A stretch of DNA of 64,000 bases from Shewanella litoralis (lineage in GTDB: Bacteria; Pseudomonadota; Gammaproteobacteria; Enterobacterales; Shewanellaceae). This document shows, one piece after another, positions 9,210 through 19,554 of the stretch. The position numbers and the translations under genes were made by a program. The stretch covers positions 1 to 64,000 of the forward strand of contig NZ_WSRZ01000006.1 of the NCBI RefSeq assembly GCF_009828585.1, in the 5' to 3' direction. The notes beneath the pieces are model-generated. The model did no database searches and was not told the origin of the DNA. It saw only the letters and a program-made list of their open reading frames with translations. How positions within the stretch are numbered: the first letter of the stretch is position 1; each line of letters begins with the position of its first letter.

Positions 9210-9659
9210 ATGACTCAAGCCTTGTTTTACCTTATGCCTGATAATCATAATCAAATGAGTGCATTAGATGCGCTTTATTTGGCTGCCTGCCGGTTAGCTG
9301 AACAACACTATCGTCAACAAAAAACCGTCTATATTCACTGCAAAGACAAGCAACAAGCCTATGCAATTGACGAGTTACTGTGGCAATTTGAGCCCAATGC
9401 CTTTGTGCCGCACAATTTAAAAGGTGAAGGCCCAGTGACAGGGGCGCCGGTCGAAATTGGTTTTGACACCTTAGGGCCAAATAAAAGTCGCCAAGTTCTG
9501 ATTAATCTTGCAGACCACATGCCCACTTTTGCGGTAAACTTGCCCCATATTATCGATTTTGTCGCTAATGACGATGAGCTCAAGCGCATTGCCCGCAATC
9601 GCTACCGTCAATATCAAAGTGCAGGCATTACACCTAGCACTCAAGCATTAGCAGAATAA
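9210..9659 (+). CDS. holC: DNA polymerase III chi subunit HolC
   Basis: Chi subunit of the clamp loader, which contacts single-strand binding protein and joins with psi (HolD). From the ATG at 9210 the protein is 149 aa, the usual size, beginning MTQALFYLM as in the family. Conserved blocks DKQQAYAIDELLW, FVPHNLKGEGP and GAPVEIGF match chi proteins. A longer reading from a GTG at 9174 would add 12 residues not seen in the family. valS follows after 33 bp, the conserved holC-valS order. Confidence 0.93.
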   Translation: MTQALFYLMPDNHNQMSALDALYLAACRLAEQHYRQQKTVYIHCKDKQQAYAIDELLWQFEPNAFVPHNLKGEGPVTGAPVEIGFDTLGPNKSRQVLINLADHMPTFAVNLPHIIDFVANDDELKRIARNRYRQYQSAGITPSTQALAE

Positions 9660-9692
9660 ACACTTAATTTAGATAGAGAACATAACGCTCCT

Positions 9693-12605
9693 ATGGAAAA
9701 AACATACAACCCAAAGTCTATCGAACAAGCCCTTTACCAAAACTGGGAAGAGCAAGGTTACTTCAAGCCGCATGGCGATGAATCACAAGGCAACTATTGC
9801 ATCATGATCCCGCCACCGAACGTAACCGGTAGCTTACACATGGGTCATGCATTCCAAGACACGATCATGGATACCCTTACCCGCTATCAACGTATGAAGG
9901 GCAAAAACACCCTTTGGCAAGTGGGTACCGACCATGCAGGTATTGCGACTCAAATGTTAGTTGAGCGTAAACTTGAAGCGGAAGAAGGCAAAACACGCCA
10001 TGATTTAGGCCGTGATGCATTTATCGACAAAGTATGGGACTGGAAAGCACAGTCTGGCGGTACTATCACCAAACAACTTCGTCGTATGGGCGCCTCTGTT
10101 GATTGGGATCGTGAACGTTTTACCATGGACGAAGGCTTATCAAAAGCTGTGCAAGAAGTGTTTGTACGCCTATATGATGATGAATTAATTTATCGCGGTA
10201 AGCGCCTGGTGAACTGGGATCCAAAACTACACACCGCCATTTCAGACCTGGAAGTTGAAAACAAAGAGAAGCAAGGCCACATGTGGCACTTTCGCTATCC
10301 TTTGGCGCAAGGCGCACTTACCGCAGACGGTAAAGATTATTTAGAAGTTGCAACTACCCGCCCTGAAACCATGTTAGGTGACAGCGCAGTTGCCGTGCAC
10401 CCAGATGACGAGCGTTATCAGTCACTCATTGGAAAATTCATTTTACTGCCAATCGTTAACCGTCTGGTGCCCATTGTGGCTGACGATTATGTCGACATGG
10501 AATTTGGTACCGGCTGCGTAAAAATCACCCCAGCACATGACTTTAACGACTATGAAGTGGGTAAACGTCATGCATTGCCTATGTACAACATCTTCACCCT
10601 AGATGCATCTGTACGTAGCTTTGTTGAAGTGATTAACACCGACGGCACGCCAAACAAAGACGTCGAAATGGCACTACCTGAGCGTTATGTTGGGCTGGAC
10701 CGTTTTAAAGCACGTGACGCTATCGTGGCAGAGTTTGACACCTTAGGTTTACTTGAAAAAGTCGCACCACATGGCTTAAAAGTGCCTTATGGCGATCGCT
10801 CTGGTGTGGTCATTGAACCATTACTAACAGACCAATGGTATGTTGCGGTTGAGTCTATGGCCAAAACCGCCATTGAAGCGGTTGAAACCGGCGAAATCAA
10901 ATTTGTGCCACAGCAATACGAAAACATGTATTTTTCGTGGATGCGCGACATTAACGACTGGTGTATTTCACGTCAGTTATGGTGGGGACACCGCATTCCA
11001 GCCTGGTACGACGAAAATGGTAAAGTGTATGTAGGTCGTAACGAAGCAGAAGTGCGCGCCAAACATAAGCTTGCCGATTCAGCAGTACTGCGCCAGGACG
11101 ATGACGTACTTGATACCTGGTTCAGTTCAGCATTATGGACCTTCTCAACCCTAGGTTGGCCAGACAATTTAGAAGACTTAAAAACCTTCCACCCAACCGA
11201 CGTGTTGGTCACAGGTTTTGACATTATTTTCTTCTGGGTTGCCCGCATGATCATGATGACCATGCATTTCATTAAAGATGAAAACGGCAAACCACAGGTG
11301 CCTTTTAAAACCGTTTACGTGACCGGTCTTATCCGTGACGAAGCCGGTAACAAGATGTCAAAATCGAAAGGTAACGTACTTGACCCATTAGACATGATTG
11401 ACGGTATTGAACTCGAAACGCTAGTTGAAAAACGTACCGGCAATATGATGCAGCCACAGCTGGCCGCAAAAATTGAAAAAAGCACTCGCAAAGAATTTGC
11501 TGACGGCATTGAAGCTCACGGCACTGACGCACTGCGCTTTACTTTAGCTGCAATGGCATCAACCGGTCGTGACATTAACTGGGACATGAAGCGCCTAGAC
11601 GGTTACCGCAGTTTCTGTAATAAGTTATGGAACGCATCACGCTACGTGCTGATGAACACCGAAACTCAAACAAACCCAGACAGCGACGAAGCCGGCACGC
11701 CACTTGATTGCGGCCAAATCTTAGTTGATGGCAAACCAGGTGAAATGGAACTGTCATTAGCCGACCGTTGGATTATTGGTTTATTTAATCAAACCGTTAA
11801 AACCTTCGACGACTACATGGCTGCATACCGTTTTGACTTAGCGGCTAACACCTTATACGAGTTCACCTGGAACCAATTCTGTGACTGGTATTTAGAGTTA
11901 ACCAAGCCTGTAATGCAACATGGCAGCGAAGCGCAAATGCGCGGTACTCGCCATACCTTGGTGACCGTGCTTGAAAAAATGCAGCGTTTAATGCACCCAA
12001 TCATGCCGTACATTACCGAAACCATTTGGCAACGTGTTAAGCCTTTAGCTGGCGTAACTGGTGATACCTTGATGTTGGCCACTTTCCCAACCTATCAAGC
12101 AGATCAAGTTGATGCCACCGCAATGGCTGATTTAGAATGGGTTAAGCAAGTGATTGTGGCAGTGCGTAACATTCGCGCCGAACTTAACATTGCACCGTCT
12201 AAGCCACTTAATGCATTAGTGCGTGGTGTAAGCTACCAAGACCGTATCCGCCTTGAAGCCAATCAGGCTTTCTTTGCAAGTCTTGCTAAGCTTGAAACCA
12301 TCACAGTGCTTGAAGAAGGTGAAACAGCGCCAATGTCGACCACGCAGTTAGTGGGCAATATGGAGCTGCTTATCCCAATGGCAGGCTTAATCGATGTTGC
12401 CGCTGAAATGGCCCGTATCGACAAACAGTTAGAAAAACTGGCGCAAGAAATTGCCCGTATTGAAGGCAAGCTTTCTAATGAAGGTTTTGTGGCTAAAGCC
12501 CCTGCTGCAGTCATTGATAAAGAACGCGCTAAAATGACCGACTTAACTCGCGATATTGAAAAATTAAACGAGCAAAAAATTGAGTTGGCCAAAATAGAAG
12601 CCTAA
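9693..12605 (+). CDS. valS: Valyl-tRNA synthetase
   Basis: Class I aminoacyl-tRNA synthetase charging tRNA-Val, 970 aa. The HIGH-type motif is HMGH at 49-52 and KMSKS is at 554-558. The editing (CP1) domain lies between them ([17 protein letters not shown]). The C-terminal coiled coil ([22 protein letters not shown]) is typical of ValS. A terminator follows. It lies directly after holC and is likely partly co-transcribed with it. Confidence 0.98.
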   Translation: MEKTYNPKSIEQALYQNWEEQGYFKPHGDESQGNYCIMIPPPNVTGSLHMGHAFQDTIMDTLTRYQRMKGKNTLWQVGTDHAGIATQMLVERKLEAEEGKTRHDLGRDAFIDKVWDWKAQSGGTITKQLRRMGASVDWDRERFTMDEGLSKAVQEVFVRLYDDELIYRGKRLVNWDPKLHTAISDLEVENKEKQGHMWHFRYPLAQGALTADGKDYLEVATTRPETMLGDSAVAVHPDDERYQSLIGKFILLPIVNRLVPIVADDYVDMEFGTGCVKITPAHDFNDYEVGKRHALPMYNIFTLDASVRSFVEVINTDGTPNKDVEMALPERYVGLDRFKARDAIVAEFDTLGLLEKVAPHGLKVPYGDRSGVVIEPLLTDQWYVAVESMAKTAIEAVETGEIKFVPQQYENMYFSWMRDINDWCISRQLWWGHRIPAWYDENGKVYVGRNEAEVRAKHKLADSAVLRQDDDVLDTWFSSALWTFSTLGWPDNLEDLKTFHPTDVLVTGFDIIFFWVARMIMMTMHFIKDENGKPQVPFKTVYVTGLIRDEAGNKMSKSKGNVLDPLDMIDGIELETLVEKRTGNMMQPQLAAKIEKSTRKEFADGIEAHGTDALRFTLAAMASTGRDINWDMKRLDGYRSFCNKLWNASRYVLMNTETQTNPDSDEAGTPLDCGQILVDGKPGEMELSLADRWIIGLFNQTVKTFDDYMAAYRFDLAANTLYEFTWNQFCDWYLELTKPVMQHGSEAQMRGTRHTLVTVLEKMQRLMHPIMPYITETIWQRVKPLAGVTGDTLMLATFPTYQADQVDATAMADLEWVKQVIVAVRNIRAELNIAPSKPLNALVRGVSYQDRIRLEANQAFFASLAKLETITVLEEGETAPMSTTQLVGNMELLIPMAGLIDVAAEMARIDKQLEKLAQEIARIEGKLSNEGFVAKAPAAVIDKERAKMTDLTRDIEKLNEQKIELAKIEA

Positions 12606-12630
12606 TCAATCAGTTAAATTGATACAAAAA

Positions 12631-12657
12631 AAACCAGCGATGCGTCGCTGGTTTTTT
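12631..12657 (+). terminator. Terminator after valS
   Basis: A perfect 10-bp stem (AAACCAGCGA / TCGCTGGTTT) with a TGCG loop, followed by T residues, sits about 25 bp after the valS stop codon. Confidence 0.93.
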
Positions 12658-12739
12658 ATTTAAACTTTTATATCTCATTTTGCGTTTTTGCTGTATAAGC
12701 TTGCGCCAATATCATCATTCTATTTAATGGGTCACCACC

Positions 12740-13078
12740 ATGTCTGATAAATTCTTTTTTAAAGGTCGTAAAACCCCAAAGCCTGCATATGGCGAAAGCG
12801 GTTATAACACCAAACGTGCGACTAAACCTGGCACGGAACTGTCGCCATTACTGTTATCGGTGCAAACTGAAGCGCGTAAAGTCGAAGTCGCGGCATTGGT
12901 CGCCGACAACCAGTTATTTGCCAACATTACTGTCGATGCAGAAAAAGCAGAAAACATTATTGAGCTAACAGGGTTATTGAATAAACCTAAGTCAGTAAGT
13001 TTTGAAGCCAAGCCTAACCGTAATGACGTTTGCACTTGCGGCAGTGGCAAAAAATATAAAAAATGCTGTGGTGCTTAA
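12740..13078 (+). CDS. PBPRA1643-type small protein with SEC-C motif
   Basis: 112-aa cytoplasmic protein with a C-terminal SEC-C zinc-binding motif ([17 protein letters not shown]), as at the end of SecA. The N-terminus [18 protein letters not shown] fits the small family named after Photobacterium PBPRA1643. Function is not established; the motif suggests zinc-dependent protein or ribosome contacts. It is flanked by terminators, so it is a single-gene unit. Two unrelated proteins elsewhere in the window (39938 and 40949) also end in SEC-C motifs. Confidence 0.85.
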   Translation: MSDKFFFKGRKTPKPAYGESGYNTKRATKPGTELSPLLLSVQTEARKVEVAALVADNQLFANITVDAEKAENIIELTGLLNKPKSVSFEAKPNRNDVCTCGSGKKYKKCCGA

Positions 13079-13115
13079 ACGCTCCACGCTTAATATAAAG
13101 CAAAATACAATAAAC

Positions 13116-13141
13116 AAAGCGGATCTCACGATCCGCTTTTT
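13116..13141 (+). terminator. Terminator after SEC-C small gene
   Basis: A perfect 10-bp stem (AAAGCGGATC / GATCCGCTTT) with a TCAC loop, followed by TT and a further T-rich stretch. Confidence 0.9.
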
Positions 13142-13215
13142 GTTTTTGGATATTTTCCCTCAACTTAGGTAGAGTGTCTGGCGTTAACTCAATACACAAT
13201 AATAAAGGGTGACTT

Positions 13216-14754
13216 ATGAGCACTAATTCACATTCAGGCAACGACCTGCGTGAAGTAAAACAACTGGGGATGTGGGCATCAATCACCAGTTTAGGGTATA
13301 TATTTTGGCTTGTCGGCGGCATGGAGCTGGTTGAGCGAATAGCTTATTACGGCGTAAAAGCCTCCGCGGGTTTGTATGCAAAATCCCCTGTGTCAGAAGG
13401 CGGCTTAGGCATCGACTTGCACGATTACGGCATCATCATTGCTGTATGGGCCATGCTACAAACCTTTATTCCGGTGTTTACCGGCGGTATTTCTGACCGT
13501 GTCGGCTATAAAGAAACTATTTTTGTTTCTACCATCATTAAAATCATGGGTTATCTCACCATGGCGTTTTTCCCAGACTTTTGGGGATTTTTAGCCGGAG
13601 CCATGTTGCTTGCTGCAGGTACAGGGGTGTTTAAACCCGGTATTCAAGGCACGCTCGTGTTGTCGACAAAGCGCGAAAACACCTCTATGGCCTGGGGTAT
13701 ATTTTATCAAGTTGTGAATATTGGTGGTTTCCTAGGTCCGCTAGTGGCTGTGCATATGCGTCAGTTATCGTGGGACAATGTGTTTTATGCTTGTGCTGCG
13801 ATTATCTCATTTAACTTCTTATTTTTATTGGCCTATAAAGAACCAGGTAAAGATGAGCGTTTAGCCAGAGCGGCTAAAGTAAAATCAGGTGAAATCCAAC
13901 AAGAAGCATTATGGAAAGATGCCTTACGTGAACTGAAAAAGCCGATCGTGCTTTACTACATGCTAGTGTTTGCTGGCTTTTGGTTTTTATATAACTCGTT
14001 ATTTGACGTGCTGCCAATTCATATTGCCGAGTGGGTTGATACCAGTATCATTGTCACCTCATTATTTGGCCCAGAAGGCACCAGTAACGGCATATTGCAA
14101 TTTTGGCTTGGCCTAAATAACGACGGTACCAAGGTGATGCCGGAAGGCATGCTAAACCTTAACGCCGGTATGATCATGACCACCTGCTTCTTGGTTGCTG
14201 CATTTACCGCAAAATATCGCATTACCACCGCCATGCTGGTGGGTTGTATCTTAAGTATTACCGCTATCATGCTAGTAGGTGCATTCAATGCCGCGTGGAT
14301 GATAGTGCTGGCCATTGCCATGTTCTCTTTTGGCGAAATGATGATTAGCCCGAAGAAAAACGAATTTATGGGTAATATTGCCCCTGAAGGTAAAAAAGCC
14401 ATGTACCTGGGTTTTGTGATGTTACCGCAAGGGATTGGTTGGACACTAGAAGGCTACTTTGCTCCTAAGCTTTACCAAATTTATGCCTCTAAAGAGATTA
14501 TCTCACGGAATGAATTGGTCAGCCGCGGCATGAGCCAAAGCGACGTTGATGCGATTCCACAAGGTGAAGCCTTTATGCGCTTAGTGGATTTTACTGGCAT
14601 GGAAGCTCAGCCGTTAACGCATATGCTGTATGAAGCCAATAACATCGGCATGGCATGGTACATCATTGCTGCTATCGGGATTATTTCAGCTGTGGGTATC
14701 TTTATTTACGGTAAATGGTTATTGACCATGCAGCGCCAACAAGCGGCAGCGTAA
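13216..14754 (+). CDS. POT/PTR2-family peptide transporter-like MFS protein
   Basis: 512-aa polytopic inner-membrane protein. The first helix carries ELVERIAYYG, matching the ExxER(F)xYYG signature of proton-coupled oligopeptide transporters, and about twelve hydrophobic segments follow. The body diverges from classical DtpA-type proteins, with long loops around residues 255-300 and 425-470, so the substrate is uncertain; di- or tripeptides are the family default. It is flanked by terminators and is monocistronic. RBS AAAGGG lies upstream of the ATG. Confidence 0.8.
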   Translation: MSTNSHSGNDLREVKQLGMWASITSLGYIFWLVGGMELVERIAYYGVKASAGLYAKSPVSEGGLGIDLHDYGIIIAVWAMLQTFIPVFTGGISDRVGYKETIFVSTIIKIMGYLTMAFFPDFWGFLAGAMLLAAGTGVFKPGIQGTLVLSTKRENTSMAWGIFYQVVNIGGFLGPLVAVHMRQLSWDNVFYACAAIISFNFLFLLAYKEPGKDERLARAAKVKSGEIQQEALWKDALRELKKPIVLYYMLVFAGFWFLYNSLFDVLPIHIAEWVDTSIIVTSLFGPEGTSNGILQFWLGLNNDGTKVMPEGMLNLNAGMIMTTCFLVAAFTAKYRITTAMLVGCILSITAIMLVGAFNAAWMIVLAIAMFSFGEMMISPKKNEFMGNIAPEGKKAMYLGFVMLPQGIGWTLEGYFAPKLYQIYASKEIISRNELVSRGMSQSDVDAIPQGEAFMRLVDFTGMEAQPLTHMLYEANNIGMAWYIIAAIGIISAVGIFIYGKWLLTMQRQQAAA

Positions 14755-14795
14755 TCGCCAGTAGTACCAGATGATTCTTTATCATCAATACCAAC

Positions 14796-14821
14796 AAGGG
14801 AGGCAGCAATGCCTCCCTTTT
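14796..14821 (+). terminator. Terminator after POT transporter
   Basis: The stem-loop GGGAGGCAGCAATGCCTCCC (14798-14817) is followed by TTTTG. The same 20 bases occur inverted at 14997-15016, where they terminate the opposite-strand cytochrome gene. Confidence 0.9.
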
Positions 14822-14854
14822 GCTATCTACGATAAAATGACAGGCTTTATCGAA

Positions 14855-14970
14855 TCTAGAGCGCTACGCTGCTAGGACGCTGCGCGGCTAGAATCTATAA
14901 AATCTTAACAGCGAAGCGCCCCTAGCAGGACAACGTCCGCCCTAGCAGCGAAGCGACCCTAGCTGCTCTT
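14855..14970. repeat. REP-like palindromic repeats (CTAGCAGCGAAGCG type)
   Basis: Between the two convergent terminators lie two copies of CAGCGAAGCG(C/A)CCCTAGC (near 14911 and 14946) and related inverted pieces (CGCTACGCTGCTAG near 14861, GACGCTGCGCGGCTAG near 14877). Together they form an overlapping set of short GC-rich palindromes in an otherwise AT-rich gap. They look like extragenic palindromic elements. Confidence 0.6.
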
Positions 14971-14984
14971 ATGGATGAAAAATC

Positions 14985-15016
14985 AAACAAAAAAAAGGGA
15001 GGCATTGCTGCCTCCC
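14985..15016 (-). terminator. Terminator of decaheme cytochrome gene
   Basis: On the minus strand GGGAGGCAGCAATGCCTCCC is followed by eight T residues and a further T-rich stretch, 55 bp beyond the cytochrome stop codon. It is an exact inverted copy of the stem-loop at 14798. Confidence 0.9.
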
Positions 15017-15070
15017 TCTTGCTTAGTTTCTTAAGTGATGATTAAGAAATGGTTGTTTTTATTCACTTAC

Positions 15071-17404
15071 CTAGTGAGAGGTCGTCGCGTGAACTTTATC
15101 AAGACCGTAAGTTTTACCTTCAGCATGACAAGTTGCACAAGATTCTACTGGTAGATCCGAATCAGTCATTGCGTCGCTTTCTACGATAGCGCCATTACTC
15201 TTAAAGTGAGCAAGAGCTGCACCATTTGAGTGAGCGTGACAGCTACGGCATGATTCAGCCACTGGAGAGATGTAATAACCTGGGTTGGTAGACGTTGCCG
15301 CAACTTTAATCGCACGTTTACCAGAGGTTAATCCACCATCATCAGCAAAGAATGTCGCACCATCTTTGTGACATGCGGCACAATCCGTTTCATTACTTGG
15401 GTAACCAATCAGTTCACCAGTATGATCTCTATAGATACCTTCGATTGTGTTCCAGTTACCGCTGTGGAAACGGTGAGATACTGTAACCAAGTCTTTGTTA
15501 TCATATGAAACATTAGGTGTAATCACTGTTGAACCATCTTCACCTTTTGTCCATGATGCATCATGGCCTGAAGCGCCGTTTGTTTCGTTGTGACAGTTTT
15601 GGCATTGGTCAAATGTGTAAGTACCATGTCTGTAACCCTTGATATAATCAAGTGTGCCATGACAAGAATTACACTTCGCTTCTGTTACAGTAATGCGGTC
15701 CGCATCGGTTGTACGCATCAAGTTGACAGAGCCACCAGCCAAATCAAAGTACTTAATGGCAGAAGTGTTACCAATTGGAGTATCGTTGGCATACTCTAAG
15801 TCGTCTTCACCACAACCAGCAACTTTGCCAGCTTTCACACACACATTGGCTTCTGAACCAATATATATCGTGCCAGTAGCTTGTGCATCAGGTACATCTC
15901 TTACAATGGTAAGTACGCCACCAGATAAGGTACCACTCGCTAAATTTAAGCTTATGCTTAGGTCGCGCCATGAATTCACCTTACCGGTTGCATCAACGTT
16001 ACCAATAAGAAGACTGTTAGCAGGTAACATACCAGTAGGGTTACTTGTCGCATTGTAAGTCGCTAAACTTGTACCATCAGCAATAACAGCACCATTCATT
16101 GTCACATTTGCTTTAATCGTTAGTGTTTGCATTCCAGCAGTTGCTGAAGGCACTGCTGTGATGCTCGTAAAGTCTACCGTTAATAGATCAGCATACTCAG
16201 CACGTTTACCGACTTTATGCGCGGTTGCAGGACTTAATCCACCCACATGGCAATTCATACATTGTGAATCATCAGCCTGTGGAATTTCATAGTCAGAATG
16301 GCCAACGCCAGTTTCAAAGTTAACCGTAACGTGACAGCCAACACATGCTTCACGATAGATGTTCTCTTTCCACTGATTACCGTTGTCATGACAAGCAGTA
16401 CATTCATTCAATTCCGTAGGGAAATGAACTTCAGCAAACTCTTCTGCATCACCTTGTAATACGCCCCACTCAGCAAGATGTCCACCAGCATGAATAGTAT
16501 GGATCATGGCATTAAAGTTAGGGTTAAATCCTAATTCAGGGTCGTTTTGGTCGGCCGCATAAGCAGGATTATGACACGCTACGCAGTTTTCAACTTTTTG
16601 GTAGTTATGATGGGCAGCAATTTTTGAAATACGCTTATCGCTGTCATCGTAGCCAGTTAACTCACCGTGACAATTAATACATGCCGCATTAGACACAGAG
16701 TCTTTTGCTGATACCGCAAGTTCACCAGTAGCGGGAATAAAATCTAACGGTGTCGATAAAATTTTATCACTGATATCAGTACCATCAGCGTCGACCACAT
16801 CATAGGTGCGGATCATGACACGTACTAAATCATTAACATTACCATCAGCCAATACAACAGGTGCATTACCTTCATGTGTCCAAGTACCGATGTAAGTACC
16901 AGGGTTTGCGGCATCTTCAGTTAATGTACAAGCATTGACCACTGAACCATCACGTGCTGTGGTACTACCGGTTAAATTACAATACATGCTGCTACCAAAA
17001 TCATTGGCTAAAGCATGGTTAGTCCATAACATTGGCGCACCAGTGTCAGTGGTATTCTCAGACTGACTGGTGACATATAACGCCACTCTCTCAAGACCAG
17101 AAAATGGCACATCAGCATTACCCGTGCCTTTACCCGATACAGTAAATTTAATACTGAATGGCTCGCTACCCATCACCACAATATCTGCTGGATCAAGTTG
17201 TAAGGTATAGTCATATGCATTGTTAACAGTTGTGACGGTTAATCCCGCAGAAGTGCCATCTGCACCATCAGCACCTGGAATTCCTGGTGTACCAGGAGTA
17301 CCTGCAGCACCGTCGGCACCATCACTGCCGTCAGAACCACATCCTGTTACACCCAACACTGCAGCAAAGGCCGCAGCAAGTAGTGTTCTATTATAGTTTT
17401 TCAT
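15071..17404 (-). CDS. OmcA/MtrC-family decaheme c-type cytochrome, lipoprotein
   Basis: 777-aa outer-surface multiheme cytochrome. Ten CXXCH heme sites are visible in two groups of five: CINCH 242, CVACH 274, CTACH 335, CVGCH 354, CMNCH 382, then CNSCH, CQNCH, CAACH, CRSCH, CATCH in the last 200 residues. The two pentaheme blocks with beta-rich regions before each fit the OmcA/MtrC fold. A lipobox (GVTGC, Cys22) gives lipid anchoring. Residues 23-50 form a collagen-like Gly repeat. The family moves electrons to extracellular acceptors. Unusually, no mtrA/mtrB-like partners are nearby. A strong GGGGGA ribosome site precedes the ATG. The exact paralogue is not assigned. Confidence 0.92.
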   Translation of the reverse strand: MKNYNRTLLAAAFAAVLGVTGCGSDGSDGADGAAGTPGTPGIPGADGADGTSAGLTVTTVNNAYDYTLQLDPADIVVMGSEPFSIKFTVSGKGTGNADVPFSGLERVALYVTSQSENTTDTGAPMLWTNHALANDFGSSMYCNLTGSTTARDGSVVNACTLTEDAANPGTYIGTWTHEGNAPVVLADGNVNDLVRVMIRTYDVVDADGTDISDKILSTPLDFIPATGELAVSAKDSVSNAACINCHGELTGYDDSDKRISKIAAHHNYQKVENCVACHNPAYAADQNDPELGFNPNFNAMIHTIHAGGHLAEWGVLQGDAEEFAEVHFPTELNECTACHDNGNQWKENIYREACVGCHVTVNFETGVGHSDYEIPQADDSQCMNCHVGGLSPATAHKVGKRAEYADLLTVDFTSITAVPSATAGMQTLTIKANVTMNGAVIADGTSLATYNATSNPTGMLPANSLLIGNVDATGKVNSWRDLSISLNLASGTLSGGVLTIVRDVPDAQATGTIYIGSEANVCVKAGKVAGCGEDDLEYANDTPIGNTSAIKYFDLAGGSVNLMRTTDADRITVTEAKCNSCHGTLDYIKGYRHGTYTFDQCQNCHNETNGASGHDASWTKGEDGSTVITPNVSYDNKDLVTVSHRFHSGNWNTIEGIYRDHTGELIGYPSNETDCAACHKDGATFFADDGGLTSGKRAIKVAATSTNPGYYISPVAESCRSCHAHSNGAALAHFKSNGAIVESDAMTDSDLPVESCATCHAEGKTYGLDKVHATTSH

Positions 17405-17742
17405 TTTAAATCCCCCGATTTAAATGTGTAGGTTTTACACATACAAAATATAAGGATTTAGAGAGAAATACCCGTGCGGTGTAACAAACCTGTGATGCTT
17501 GGTTGCAAATTCGTTAACAGAAATTGGTTATTTTACTTTTGAGTATCCCAAAATATGAAATAGGCAGTTTTATATTTTGTAACCCTAAAGAGGTATTTAG
17601 AATAAAGAATAAAAGCAGCAATAATGACGCAGAACAAAAAATACAGATAAGTAACTGATTAAAAACAACTTAAACAACTTTTACTCAAAAGCGCACCCCA
17701 AAATAAGCGAGTGCTAATGTGTTGTTATAATAAACAAACCCA
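17405..17742. other. Intergenic region, promoter of cytochrome gene
   Basis: 338 bp, AT-rich, between the 5' end of the cytochrome gene and the 3' end of the LysR gene, both read leftward. It should contain the cytochrome promoter. I looked for a CRP/FNR-like dyad and found only a poor partial match near 17490; no other gene, repeat or clear terminator was seen. Confidence 0.5.
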
Positions 17743-18699
17743 TCAAACCAAAAGCGAGCGAGTGATATCGATTATCATTTGTTTCACATCTGCAGAATAA
17801 CGGCGGTAATGCTCTGCTCGTTCAATTAAACAATAATTTGGCATAGGCATCACAGAGTTAAGTCGCTCAAACTCTGAGTCGGGTAAACGCTCAACTCGCA
17901 ACTGTGGTATTTGCTCTGCAAAGGAACCCTCATGACAAATAGTCAACGCTAAACTGTCCATGGTCAGCATATGCCAGTACCAATCTTCGAGCTTTTTAAC
18001 ACACTCAATGTCCTCTAAAAGCAAACCTTCGGTTTGGCAATAAAGCTCTAATGGATCGATACGGTTATTAAATCCACGGCAACGTAAATACACAATCGAA
18101 TACTGGATAATATCTTCGAGTTTGATCGCTTCAGCATTATTCCAAAATGCATGTTGAGCGTGGCCCACCACGCATAGTGATGTCGCACTGCCAATCGGAT
18201 GCGCCTCTAATCCATGGGTGTCTTGGGTTTCAAAGCCAATGCCAAAGTCTAAATCACCATTATAAATAAGCTCTTCGGTATCGGCTTGCCAACTGTGTAA
18301 TTTAACTTTGCCAATGCTATCACGTGGACATAAGCTCAAGGCTACAGCGACGCTGGTAATAATACTTGGCGACACCGCCAAATGAAGCACCGAGCGTTGC
18401 TGGAGATTGGTTTTATCTTCAGCTAATCGCTCAATTTGACTCAACATATCGCACAATTGGCAAATCGGCTGATATAAGCGCTCGGCTAATGGTGTAGGTT
18501 TAAGCCCTTGTTGACGGCGAAAAAACAGCTCATCATTAAAAATAATCCGCAATGAGGTTAAGCAACGGCTAATTTTAGGTGCAGAAACACTGAGCTCTTT
18601 TGCCGCAATATTGGCAAAACCGGTTTCATAAATAATTTTAAACACCATTAAACTAAACACATCTAGTTCACTGACTTTTTTTAGGGCTTGTAAATCCAC
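17743..18699 (-). CDS. LysR-type transcriptional regulator
   Basis: 318-aa LysR-family regulator. The N-terminal winged helix (FANIAAKELSVSAPKISRCLTSLR, residues about 28-51) is followed by a ligand-binding domain. It lies directly upstream, on the same strand, of the decaheme cytochrome gene, with a 338-bp gap, so it may regulate it, but it may equally act elsewhere. Effector and target unknown. Confidence 0.85.
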   Translation of the reverse strand: MDLQALKKVSELDVFSLMVFKIIYETGFANIAAKELSVSAPKISRCLTSLRIIFNDELFFRRQQGLKPTPLAERLYQPICQLCDMLSQIERLAEDKTNLQQRSVLHLAVSPSIITSVAVALSLCPRDSIGKVKLHSWQADTEELIYNGDLDFGIGFETQDTHGLEAHPIGSATSLCVVGHAQHAFWNNAEAIKLEDIIQYSIVYLRCRGFNNRIDPLELYCQTEGLLLEDIECVKKLEDWYWHMLTMDSLALTICHEGSFAEQIPQLRVERLPDSEFERLNSVMPMPNYCLIERAEHYRRYSADVKQMIIDITRSLLV

Positions 18700-18763
18700 A
18701 TGTCACCTAATGAGCGGCAAAGTTGACCATAAATTAGCATGTTACAAACAATAAAAAGTTGAT

Positions 18764-19477
18764 CTAGTGCTGAATTATGCAATCTACTTCAGCTTTTGTT
18801 AATACACGATACTCACCGGGCAATAAGGTGTTATCAAGCATAATGTTCCCTACGGATTCACGATGCAGGGCTACCACTGGATTACGAAATCGGCCAAACA
18901 TGCGCTTAATTTGATGATACTTTCCTTCCCGCAATACCACCCTTGCCTGGTACGTCGACAAAATGGTTAATTGCGCCGGCAAAGTGGTGATGTCTTCAAA
19001 CTCAAAATACATCCCATTAGCAAAGGCGTCGATATAGCTTTCATCAATTGGGTTTGCTAACGTGACAAGATAATGCTTATCCACTTTATGATCCGGCGCC
19101 ATAAGCGCAGCAGACCACTTTGCATCGTTTGTGATTAACAATAATCCCGTTGAATGTAAATCCAATCGCCCCGCAATATGCAGCATGTCAGGGTTAATAC
19201 CAGCAAGCAAACTCAAGGCAGTGGGGTGCTTATCATCCACGGTTGCACTCACGACACCATCAGGCTTGTTGAGCATGTAATATTGCTTTTGGTATTGCTG
19301 TAGAATCACCTCATTACAAACAATATGACTAAACTCATCAATTTGTAAGTCTGGTGCTTTAGCTAATTTGCCATCAACCAGGACTTTATTGTCAATCAAT
19401 AACTGACGCACCGCTTTTTTCGACACCTGTAATGCACGAGCAATAAACTGATCTAACCGACCACGCTTAGACGCCAT
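18764..19477 (-). CDS. rsuA: Pseudouridine synthase, RsuA family
   Basis: 237-aa enzyme converting a specific rRNA uridine to pseudouridine, probably U516 of 16S rRNA as in E. coli RsuA. An N-terminal S4 RNA-binding domain (RLDQFIARALQVSKKAVRQLL) is followed by the catalytic domain with GRLDLHSTGLLLITND, whose Asp is the nucleophile, and by KYHQIKRMFG and the end block PGEYRVLTKAE. The overall resemblance is to RsuA rather than RluB/E/F. It is divergent from glnD with a 77-bp gap. Confidence 0.85.
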   Translation of the reverse strand: MASKRGRLDQFIARALQVSKKAVRQLLIDNKVLVDGKLAKAPDLQIDEFSHIVCNEVILQQYQKQYYMLNKPDGVVSATVDDKHPTALSLLAGINPDMLHIAGRLDLHSTGLLLITNDAKWSAALMAPDHKVDKHYLVTLANPIDESYIDAFANGMYFEFEDITTLPAQLTILSTYQARVVLREGKYHQIKRMFGRFRNPVVALHRESVGNIMLDNTLLPGEYRVLTKAEVDCIIQH

Positions 19478-19554
19478 AAAACCTCATTAAGAGTGATACC
19501 AATTTTATTAAGAATACCTTATTCTGTAACAGGACTACATTAATAAGGAGTAAC

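Noticed and set aside
17480-17505. Possible CRP/FNR site before the decaheme cytochrome gene
   Set aside because: Only half of the dyad matches and the spacing is wrong.
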